DNA from: Actinomycetota bacterium
GTDB taxonomy: Bacteria; Actinomycetota; Thermoleophilia; Gaiellales; Gaiellaceae
Reading direction: 5' to 3'
Length of the DNA stretch: 12,754 nt
Assembly (NCBI GenBank): GCA_013695295.1
Contig: JACDAS010000225.1
Coordinates: 1-12,754, forward strand
Position numbers and translations under genes: made by a program. Of this stretch, positions 6,293 to 12,296 are shown piece by piece (the first letter of the stretch is position 1; each line of letters opens with the position of its first letter). The notes under the pieces were generated by a model. The model was not told the origin of the DNA, searched no databases, and worked only from the letters and a program-made list of their open reading frames with translations.

Positions 6293-7096
6293 GTGCCCTG
6301 CTTCGTCTGCGAGACGTGCGGCGTCCAGCACGCCGAGAGCGCCGCGCCACCCGAGCGGTGCGCGATCTGCGAGGACGAGCGCCAGTACGTCGGCTGGGGC
6401 GGCCAGCGTTGGACGACCCTCGAGGAGCTGCGCCGGACGCACCGGAACGAGCTCCGCGACGACCATGGCCTCGTCGGAATCGGCGTCACCCCCGAGTTCG
6501 GCATCGGCCAGCGCGCGCTGCTCGTCCCCGAGCGGGGCGGCAACGTCCTCTGGGGGTGCACCGCGCTGCTCGACTCCGACCTCCCCGGCCGAATCCGGGC
6601 GCTCGGCGGGCTGAGCGCGGTCGCGATCGACCACCCGCACTTCTACTCCACGATGGTCGAGTGGGCGGAGGCCTTCTCGTGCCCGGTCTTCCTACACGCG
6701 GCCGACCGCAGCTGGGTGATGCGCCCCGACGAGCGACTCGTGTTCTGGGAAGGGGAGACGTACGCGCTCGCGCCAGGGCTGACGCTGGTGCGGCTCGGCG
6801 GCCACTTCGACGGCGGCTCGGTGCTGCACTGGGCTGACGGGCAGGCCCTGCTGACCGGCGACATCGTCACGGTCGTCCAGGATCGGCGCTTCGTCAGCTT
6901 CATGTACAGCTATCCGAACCTGATCCCGCTGCCGGCCCGTCAGGTGCGACGGATGGCCGCGGCTCTCGAGCCGTACTCGTTCGACCGGATCTACGGGGGG
7001 TGGTTCGGGCGGGTGGTCGAGCGCGGCGGCAAGGAGGCGGTCCGGCGCTCGGCGGAGCGCTACGTGCGGCGGCTCAGCGGTGGCGGCGCGCTCTGA
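6293..7096 (+). CDS. Metallo-beta-lactamase-fold protein with N-terminal zinc-ribbon-like motif
   Basis: A 267-aa soluble protein. The N-terminus has C3, C6 and C9 with C23 and C26 (CFVCETC, CAIC), a rubredoxin- or zinc-ribbon-like metal site. A metallo-beta-lactamase-like fold follows, with DHPHFYST (113-120), LHAAD (134-138), GGHFDGG (169-175) and TGD (188-190), then a long conserved-looking block VSFMYSYPNLIPLP (201-214). H114, H116, H171 and D190 fit metal ligands. The usual HxHxDH is instead HPHFYST, and the final ligand histidine position reads YGGWFGR (234-240), so the metal site is probably altered. It resembles an unnamed family of MBL-fold hydrolases; no substrate can be given. The start is GTG. 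The 3' end overlaps the convergent 52-aa membrane protein gene by 23 bp. Confidence 0.82.
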   Translation: MPCFVCETCGVQHAESAAPPERCAICEDERQYVGWGGQRWTTLEELRRTHRNELRDDHGLVGIGVTPEFGIGQRALLVPERGGNVLWGCTALLDSDLPGRIRALGGLSAVAIDHPHFYSTMVEWAEAFSCPVFLHAADRSWVMRPDERLVFWEGETYALAPGLTLVRLGGHFDGGSVLHWADGQALLTGDIVTVVQDRRFVSFMYSYPNLIPLPARQVRRMAAALEPYSFDRIYGGWFGRVVERGGKEAVRRSAERYVRRLSGGGAL

Positions 7097-7232
7097 ACTC
7101 CGCCACCCAGGCGAGCGCGCGCAAGCCCATCCACAGCGGCGTCATCAGGACGTAGAACAGAACCGTCGCGAAGCCGAGGGCGGTCCACCACACGCCCCAG
7201 CGCCAGAGCGGCACGGGCGGCTTTGGCTTCAT
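7074..7232 (-). CDS. Small membrane protein, 52 aa, hypothetical
   Basis: The ATG at 7232-7230 overlaps the TGA of the upstream PPDK regulatory gene as ATGA, a strong sign of coupled translation. The product begins MKPKPPVPLWRWGVWW and has a hydrophobic, Trp/Phe-rich stretch (about residues 12-45), enough for one long or two short membrane helices. It ends in the basic tail FRARRHR, which by the positive-inside rule would face the cytoplasm. It is the last gene of the recO-glyQ-glyS operon. Its 3' end overlaps the 3' end of the convergent metallo-hydrolase gene by 23 bp (7074-7096). I do not recognise a family. Third codon positions are mostly G/C, as in its neighbours, supporting a real gene. 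Confidence 0.7.
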   Translation of the reverse strand: MKPKPPVPLWRWGVWWTALGFATVLFYVLMTPLWMGLRALAWVAEFRARRHR

Positions 7233-8056
7233 GCTTCCGCGCCCACGACCCCGGCCCGGCGCTGCTCGACGAGCCGGAGGATCCGGTGCGAGGTCTCCTC
7301 GATCGAGAGGTCGGTGATCTCGAGCACCGGGCAGCCGAGCCGCCGGTGGATCGCCTCGGCATGCTCGAGCTCCTCGTAGATCTCCACGAGCTGCGCGTAG
7401 GCCCGGCGGCTCGCGCGCATGTGGCGTACACGCTCCTGCCGGATCTCGACGAGCCTGCTCGCGTCGATCGTCAACCCGACGATCTTCAGCGGGTCGATCT
7501 CGAACAGCGCCGGAGGCGGCTCGATTCCGCGGACGATCGGGACGTTCGCGGTCTTGAAGCCCTGGTAGCCGAGGTACATCGAGAGGGGCGTCTTCGACGT
7601 CCGCGACACGCCGACGAGGACGATGTCGGCCTCCACGAGGCCGCTGCCGACGCCGTCGTCGTGCTTGACCGCGAACTCGATCGCCGCGATCCGCTTGAAG
7701 TACGCCGAGTCGAGCGGGTGTCTCGCACCCGGGCGCATCCTCGCGGCCATGCCCGACACCTTGGCGACCTCGGCGAGCGGCTGGCCGAGGATGTCGCAGA
7801 AGTGAAGCTCCGCCCCTTCGCAGAGCGCGCGCATCGGCTCGCGGAGCTCCTCGTCCACGAGCGTGTAGAGCAGGACCGCCGGCCTGCCCTTCGCACGCTC
7901 GACCGCGAGGCGAAGATCGTCCACCGTCTCGATCCGCGGGTGGCGGATCTCCTCGAACACCTGCTCCGGAAACTGCGCCTCGAGCGCCTGCACGAGCCGG
8001 GCCGCGGTCGCCCCGGTCGAGTCGGAGACGACGTGCAGCTCGACCGGGGTGTTCAT
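7229..8056 (-). CDS. Pyruvate, phosphate dikinase regulatory protein (kinase/pyrophosphorylase, DUF299)
   Basis: A 275-aa bifunctional regulator. Members of this family use ADP to phosphorylate a Thr next to the catalytic His of PPDK (or PEP synthase), inactivating it, and use phosphate to remove the group again, releasing pyrophosphate. Visible signatures are SDSTG (11-15) near the N-terminus, HPLDSAYFKRIAAIEFAVKHDDG (113-135), the P-loop GVSRTSKT (149-156) and GLTIDASRLVEIRQER (194-209). Length matches the family. The partner is most likely the PPDK at 2744-5347, which keeps the Thr-Ser-His target; no PEP synthase gene is in the window. The ATG overlaps the glyS stop (ATGA), and its own TGA overlaps the next small gene in the same way. 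Confidence 0.94.
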   Translation of the reverse strand: MNTPVELHVVSDSTGATAARLVQALEAQFPEQVFEEIRHPRIETVDDLRLAVERAKGRPAVLLYTLVDEELREPMRALCEGAELHFCDILGQPLAEVAKVSGMAARMRPGARHPLDSAYFKRIAAIEFAVKHDDGVGSGLVEADIVLVGVSRTSKTPLSMYLGYQGFKTANVPIVRGIEPPPALFEIDPLKIVGLTIDASRLVEIRQERVRHMRASRRAYAQLVEIYEELEHAEAIHRRLGCPVLEITDLSIEETSHRILRLVEQRRAGVVGAEA

Positions 8057-9897
8057 CGGGGGATCTGCGCCAGGTCGCCGAGCTTGCCCACGGCCTCGTG
8101 GACGTCCCGCAGAAGTCGCAGGCGATTCGCCCTGATCGACGAGTCCTCGGCCATGACGAGCACGTCGGCGAAGAATTTCTCCACCACGGGTGCGAGCTCG
8201 GCGGCCGAGGCGAGCGCCTCGTCGAAGCGTCGCTCGGCCACCTGATCGAGATCGAGCCGCTGCAGGGCCTCCGCGAGGGCGAGCTCGGCCGGCTCGTGCA
8301 GGAGGGCCGGATCCACCTCGCTCGCGCTGTCGGTCTTCGCCGAGATGCGGCCGGCCCGCGTGTACACCTCGTGCACGGGCCCGAGCCGCTCGTCCGGCAG
8401 CTCGGCGAGGAAGCGCGCGAGCGCGGCGACGGCGCCCAGGTCGGAGACGGCGGAGCGCCTGGCTGCCCGCACGGCCTCGACGGGGACGTCGAGCAGGCTC
8501 CCGTAGCGCTCCTCGACGAAGTCGCGCACCTCGGGTGCGAGGTCGGAGCGCTCGATCCGCAGGTCCCCCTCGTCGGCGAGCCGGCAGAGGCCGATCGCCG
8601 CCCGGCGCAAACCGAACGGGTCACGCGAGCCGGTCGGCCTGTGACCGAGCTCGAAGGCGACCGTCAGAGTGTCGATCCGATCCGCCGCCGCCAGCACCTT
8701 CCCGGGGTCGGTCTGCGGTAGCGGCCCGCTTGCGGAATCCGGCAGGAACTGCTCCTCGACCGCGCTGCACACGGCCTCGGGATACCCCGCGAGCCGGGCG
8801 TACTCGGCGCCGATCTGACCCTCGAGGTCGGGGAACTCGCGCACGAGCTCGGAGGCCTGGTCGGCCTTGGCGAGCCGCGCAGCCTCGAGCGAGGCCTCCC
8901 CCCCGCCGAGCCGCTCCACCAGCTGCCGCAGCCGCTCAGTCTTGTCCGCGAAGCTGCCGGCCCCGGCGAAGAAGGTGATCGAGCCGAGCCTCTCTGCGAG
9001 GCGGTCGATCCCCTGGGCGACGTCGCGCTCGAAGGTGAAAGCCGCGTCCTCGAGCCGGTTCTCGAGCACGGCCTCGTTGCCCGAGCGGACGACCTCCGCG
9101 TTCCCGCCGTTCGCGACGAAGGCGAACCGGTTGCCCCCGAGCGGGAAGTAGCGCTGGTGCGCCTGCATCGCCGCGACGGCGACGGGCTCCGGCAGTTGCA
9201 GGTAGCGCTCGTCGAAGCTTGCCTCGAGCACGAGCGGGCTCTCGGCGAGATGGATTACCTCCTCGAGCACGCCGGCCGGGTCGCTCCAGCCGCCGATCGC
9301 ATCGAGCCCGGCGACGATCAGGCGCCGGCGCTCCGCGGCGTCCGGCTCGACGCCCGCCGCGCGGAGCACCTCGAGATAGGCGCTCGCCGAGGCGACCTCC
9401 ACCTGCTGGTGAGTGAATCGATGGCCGTACGAGGTCTCCCCCAGGAGGGTCTCGGCGTCGAGCTTCGCGAGCAGCCACCGGATCGGCCGTGGGAAACGCA
9501 GGCCGCTGTCGTCCCAGCGCATCGGCTTGCCAAAGGCGAGTCCACGAACCACGGCGTCGAGCTGCGTCGGGAGGAGCTCGCGGACGTCACGTCCCGGCAC
9601 CTCGATGCCGAGGAAGCCTGCACGGACCTCGAGTGACTCGACAGAGACCCCGTGCCGGCGTGCGAACCCGTCGGCAGCCCGGTCGCGAAGCGCCTCGGGC
9701 GGCCCCTTGACCCACTCGTCCGGACTCCGCTCTGGGAGCCCCTCGACGAGCACGGCGAGGCGCCGCGGCCCGACCAGGACGTGCGCCGGGGCGACCCCGA
9801 GCAGCGTCCGGCAGAGCTCCGGGAGCTGGGTCTCGGCCTCGCGGCACGCGCTCGCGGGCAGCTCCTCGCAGCCGATCTCAAGCAGCAGCGTCGGCAT
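8053..9897 (-). CDS. glyS: Glycyl-tRNA synthetase beta subunit
   Basis: A 614-aa subunit of the alpha2-beta2 glycyl-tRNA synthetase; beta recognises tRNA-Gly while alpha carries the aminoacylation site. Family landmarks run in order: LLLEIGCEELPA (4-15), FPRPIRWLLA (135-144), MQAHQRYFPL (244-253), GNEAVLENRLEDAAFTFERD (273-292), KADQASELVREFPDLEGQIG (344-363), RPTGSRDPFGLRRAAIGL (420-437), and the C-terminal anticodon-binding region ending FFADVLVMAEDSSIRANRL (575-593). It is shorter than the roughly 690-aa E. coli protein, but no landmark is missing, so the difference looks like trimmed loops. The ATG lies inside glyQ (20-bp overlap), and the stop overlaps the start of the PPDK regulator gene. 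Confidence 0.96.
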   Translation of the reverse strand: MPTLLLEIGCEELPASACREAETQLPELCRTLLGVAPAHVLVGPRRLAVLVEGLPERSPDEWVKGPPEALRDRAADGFARRHGVSVESLEVRAGFLGIEVPGRDVRELLPTQLDAVVRGLAFGKPMRWDDSGLRFPRPIRWLLAKLDAETLLGETSYGHRFTHQQVEVASASAYLEVLRAAGVEPDAAERRRLIVAGLDAIGGWSDPAGVLEEVIHLAESPLVLEASFDERYLQLPEPVAVAAMQAHQRYFPLGGNRFAFVANGGNAEVVRSGNEAVLENRLEDAAFTFERDVAQGIDRLAERLGSITFFAGAGSFADKTERLRQLVERLGGGEASLEAARLAKADQASELVREFPDLEGQIGAEYARLAGYPEAVCSAVEEQFLPDSASGPLPQTDPGKVLAAADRIDTLTVAFELGHRPTGSRDPFGLRRAAIGLCRLADEGDLRIERSDLAPEVRDFVEERYGSLLDVPVEAVRAARRSAVSDLGAVAALARFLAELPDERLGPVHEVYTRAGRISAKTDSASEVDPALLHEPAELALAEALQRLDLDQVAERRFDEALASAAELAPVVEKFFADVLVMAEDSSIRANRLRLLRDVHEAVGKLGDLAQIPR

Positions 9898-10744
9898 CGC
9901 CCTCGAGCTCGAGCTGGAGCTGGCAGACGGCGCGCGCGAGGTTGCGTACGCGCGCGATGTAGGCGGCCCGCTCGGTCACGGAGACCGCGCCGCGGGCGTC
10001 GAGCTGGTTGAAGCCGTGCGAGCACTTCAGCACCTGGTCGTAGGCGGGGAGCGGGAGGCGGCGCTCGACGAGGTGGCGGCACTCGGCCTCGTGCTCCGAG
10101 AAGCGTCTCGCCAGCACGTCGACGGGAGCCTCCTCGAAGTTGTACGCCGACCACTGCCGTTCGTTCTCGCGGAAGACGTCCCCCCAGGTGACGCCGGGAG
10201 CCCACTCGAGCTCGAGCACGGAGCGCTTGCCCTGGACGAACAGGCCCAGGCGGTCGAGCCCGTAGGTGATCTCGGCGGGGATCAGGTCGAGGTCGAGCCC
10301 GCCCATCTGCTGGAAGTACGTGAACTGCGTCACCTCCATGCCGTCGAGCCACACCTCCCAGCCGAGCCCCCACGCGCCGAGTGTCGGTGCTTCCCAGTTG
10401 TCCTCGACCAGACGCGGATCGTGGCGCAGCAGGTCGATCCCGATGTGCTCGAGCGAGGAGAAATAGACGTCGAGCACGTCCTCGGGGGCCGGCTTCAGCA
10501 CGACCTGGTACTGCCAGAACTGCTGGAAGCGGAAGGCGTTCTCACCGTAACGGCCGTCGCCGGGGCGAATCGACGGCTCGACGTAGGCGGTGCGCCAGGG
10601 CTTCGGGCCGAGGCAGCGGAGCGTCGTCGCCGGGTTCAGCGTCCCCGCCCCCACCTCGGTGTGGTACGGCTGCATCAGGACGCAGCCTCGCTCGGCCCAG
10701 AAGGACTGGAGCGCGGAGATCATGTCCTGGTAGTTCAGGGCCAC
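9878..10744 (-). CDS. glyQ: Glycyl-tRNA synthetase alpha subunit
   Basis: A 288-aa class II synthetase catalytic subunit that activates glycine with ATP. It contains GCVLMQPYHTEVGAGTLNPAT (20-40), the motif-2 region YVEPSIRPGDGRYGENAFRF (54-73) and QFWQYQVVLKPAPED (75-89), EVWLDGMEVTQFTYFQQ (130-146) and the motif-3 region EITYGLDRLG (158-167), where most relatives have GLER. Start: GTG at 10744, with AGGG 7 nt upstream. That AGGG sits in TAGGGT, which overlaps the stop codon of the upstream GNAT gene and is also placed like a leaderless -10 box. It overlaps glyS by 20 bp at the 3' end. Length agrees with the family. Confidence 0.97.
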   Translation of the reverse strand: MALNYQDMISALQSFWAERGCVLMQPYHTEVGAGTLNPATTLRCLGPKPWRTAYVEPSIRPGDGRYGENAFRFQQFWQYQVVLKPAPEDVLDVYFSSLEHIGIDLLRHDPRLVEDNWEAPTLGAWGLGWEVWLDGMEVTQFTYFQQMGGLDLDLIPAEITYGLDRLGLFVQGKRSVLELEWAPGVTWGDVFRENERQWSAYNFEEAPVDVLARRFSEHEAECRHLVERRLPLPAYDQVLKCSHGFNQLDARGAVSVTERAAYIARVRNLARAVCQLQLELEGDADAAA

Positions 10745-10750
10745 GGGCGA

Positions 10751-10756
10751 ACCCTA
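10751..10756 (-). promoter_or_regulatory. TAGGGT box before glyQ: candidate leaderless -10 and/or ribosome site
   Basis: TAGGGT ends 6 nt before the glyQ GTG, the same spacing as TAGGAT before the MOSC gene. It also contains the GNAT stop codon (TAG) and an AGGG Shine-Dalgarno match, so it may serve translation rather than transcription. If it is a promoter, it would free glyQ expression from the frameshifted gene upstream. Confidence 0.3.
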
Positions 10757-11168
10757 CTTCCGCTCCATCACTTTCTTGCCCCGCCGCTCGAAGCCGAAGC
10801 GCTCGTAGAGGCGGTGCGCGTCGGCCGTGTTCAGGAGCCAGTGCTGCACCCCGTCAGGATCGTTCTCGACCATCTCGCGGACGATCTCGCCACCCAGGCC
10901 CCGTCCCCTGAACTCGGAGAGCACGTACACGTCGGCGAGGTACGCGCAGACGGCGCCGTCGGAGAACGAGCGGGCGAATCCGACCTGACGGCCGCCGTGA
11001 TACACGCCCACGACTCGGCGCGCCTGCGCGATCAGCCGCTCCTGCAGCTCGCGCGGCCGTCCCTTCGCCCAGTACGACTACCTCCGAGATGAACCGGTGC
11101 ACCTCGTCGACATCGACCCGGCTCCGGTCGTCGTCGAGCTCGAATCCCCCGGCGAGGGTGCGTCTCAC
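10754..11168 (-). pseudogene. GNAT family N-acetyltransferase, disrupted by a one-base frameshift
   Basis: The N-terminal part reads from GTG 11168, overlapping the recO stop as GTGA: GGFELDDDRSRVDVDEVHRFISE. The matching C-terminal part, SYWAKGRPRELQERL to the RGRGLGG acetyl-CoA loop and YERFGF, reads in another frame to the stop at 10754. The switch falls at 11078-11081: after GAG (11084-11082), four bases GTAG precede TCG TAC TGG where three would keep one frame. Removing one base gives a 137-aa protein of normal GNAT length. Without a shift, the first frame runs on as low-complexity Arg-rich sequence to 10854, and the second frame has a TAG directly before TCG. An 85-codon ORF from GTG 11011 could make only the C-terminal half. 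It may be a true mutation, an assembly error or, less likely, recoding. Acetyl-acceptor unknown. Confidence 0.8.
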
Positions 11169-11902
11169 GCCGGGACGGTGCGCAGGCGGAAGCCGCCGTG
11201 GTGCTCGTACGACGAGGTGACCACGCGGAGGGCCTCCCGTGCGGCTCGCTCGGCGAGCCCGGCGCTCGCGGCCTCGGCGAGCGGCCGGCGCAGGAGCGAG
11301 TCCATCCCCGTCAGGCCCTGCTGCGAGAGCGCGATCGCGCCGGCCGAGCATCCGCTGCAGACGGCTCCGCCCGCCGTGGGCGAGTAGCCGGCGAGCTCGG
11401 CGGTCGAGCCGCAGTCGGCGCAGCTCGTCAGGTGCGGGAGGTAGCCGGAGAGCCAGAGCAGCTTCAGCTGGAACGAGAGGCCGAGCGGATCGAGCTGCGG
11501 CGGCGTCTCGTGCGGCTCCGCTCCGTCGAGCAGCTCCAGGAAGCGTGTGAGGGCTCCGAACGCCCTCGCATTTGCCTCCTGCTCGGTGAAGAGCCGGAGC
11601 ATCGCCTCCAGCCCGATCAGGCCGACCCCGAGCCGGTAGGGATCCTCGCGCGCAGCGTGGTGGGAGTCGATCAGGTCGACGCCGGTGATCGTGCCGAGCT
11701 CCCCGCTTCCCTGGTGGAGGAAGAGCTCCACGTGGCTGAGCGGCTCGAGGCGCGCCCCGAAGCGCGACTTCGTGCGGCGGATCCCCTTGGCCACCGCGCC
11801 GACCCGCCCGCGATCGAGGGTGTACAGGTGGAGGACCCGGTCGGCCTCGCCGAGACGGAAGGAGCGCAGGACGACTGCCTCGGTGCGGTAGGTGCGGCCC
11901 AT
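11165..11902 (-). CDS. recO: DNA repair protein RecO
   Basis: A 245-aa recombination mediator that helps load RecA onto SSB-coated single-stranded DNA with RecR and anneals DNA. The N-terminal OB fold (about residues 1-80) starts with the family pattern YRTEAVVLRSFRLGEADRVLHLYT (5-28) and GRVGAVAKGIRRTKSRFGARLEP (32-54). A helical domain follows, with a zinc site at C161, C164, C182 and C185 (SCADCG, VCSGC). The ATG at 11902 is preceded by TAGACT with a 7-nt gap and no good Shine-Dalgarno, suggesting a leaderless message. It is the first gene of the operon through GNAT, glyQ, glyS, the PPDK regulator and the 52-aa protein. The stop overlaps the GNAT GTG. Confidence 0.95.
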   Translation of the reverse strand: MGRTYRTEAVVLRSFRLGEADRVLHLYTLDRGRVGAVAKGIRRTKSRFGARLEPLSHVELFLHQGSGELGTITGVDLIDSHHAAREDPYRLGVGLIGLEAMLRLFTEQEANARAFGALTRFLELLDGAEPHETPPQLDPLGLSFQLKLLWLSGYLPHLTSCADCGSTAELAGYSPTAGGAVCSGCSAGAIALSQQGLTGMDSLLRRPLAEAASAGLAERAAREALRVVTSSYEHHGGFRLRTVPA

Positions 11903-11909
11903 CCCGGCC

Positions 11910-11915
11910 AGTCTA
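11910..11915 (-). promoter_or_regulatory. Candidate leaderless -10 box for the recO operon
   Basis: TAGACT on the minus strand ends 7 nt before the recO ATG, the spacing expected when transcription begins at the start codon. The bases between are GC-only and carry no ribosome site. No -35 match is visible. Confidence 0.45.
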
Positions 11916-11993
11916 GGGGCCGGTCCGGAAAGTGGCCGCGGGCCCGTCAGACGCCCCGATTCGCATTCGCGACAGCTACCTGAGACGCCTCCG

Positions 11994-12028
11994 GGAAACT
12001 CTCGACCGCGTTTCTGCGTTGGAAACTC
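11994..12028 (+). repeat. GGAAACTC direct repeat with an intervening GTTTC, upstream of glutaredoxin
   Basis: GGAAACTC occurs at 11994-12001 and 12021-12028, 27 bp apart, just before the glutaredoxin ATG at 12031. GTTTC at 12010-12014 can pair with either GAAAC, giving two competing 5-bp stems. The second stem could cover the ribosome-binding area. It may be regulatory or chance. The rest of the 11903-12030 gap holds the recO promoter and no other visible element. Confidence 0.3.
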
Positions 12029-12030
12029 GG

Positions 12031-12282
12031 ATGGCCAGGATCCGGATGTACTCCACCCGCTGGTGCGGCTACTGCGTCCGCGCCAAGGCGCTCCTCGAGA
12101 GCAGGGGGCTCCCGTTCGAGGAGATCATGCTCGACGACGACCCGCTCTTCCGGCAGAAGCTGTTCGAGCTCACAGGCGGGTGGACGGTGCCGCAGATCCT
12201 GATCGACGAGGAGGCGATCGGCGGGTACACGGAGCTCTGGGCGCTGGACAAGCGGGGGCTGCTCGACGAGCTGGCCGCGTAG
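12031..12282 (+). CDS. Glutaredoxin
   Basis: An 83-aa thioredoxin-fold redox protein that reduces disulfides or glutathione-like mixed disulfides. The dithiol active site is WCGYC (residues 11-15; C12 and C15), followed by the cis-proline motif TVPQI (52-56) and the GGYTELW segment (64-70) that binds the thiol cofactor in this family. In actinobacteria using mycothiol, such proteins may act as mycoredoxins; the sequence alone does not decide this. The ATG at 12031 gives the standard glutaredoxin length and a first beta strand beginning right after the start. A GTG at 11932 in the same frame would add 33 residues with no family match and is not favoured. The gene is divergent from recO and convergent with mutM, 14 bp from its stop. 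Confidence 0.9.
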   Translation: MARIRMYSTRWCGYCVRAKALLESRGLPFEEIMLDDDPLFRQKLFELTGGWTVPQILIDEEAIGGYTELWALDKRGLLDELAA

Positions 12283-12296
12283 GCCGTCCGCTCTCG

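Noticed and set aside
10854..11080. Continuation of the GNAT N-terminal frame past the junction
   Set aside because: The sequence becomes Arg-rich without motifs, while the other frame carries the acetyl-CoA-binding RGRGLGG and the C-terminal YERFGF. This is the shadow of the real frame.
11932..12030. N-terminal 33-residue extension of glutaredoxin from GTG 11932
   Set aside because: Glutaredoxins start directly with the first beta strand; the extension has no known domain, no ribosome site, and crosses the repeat region.
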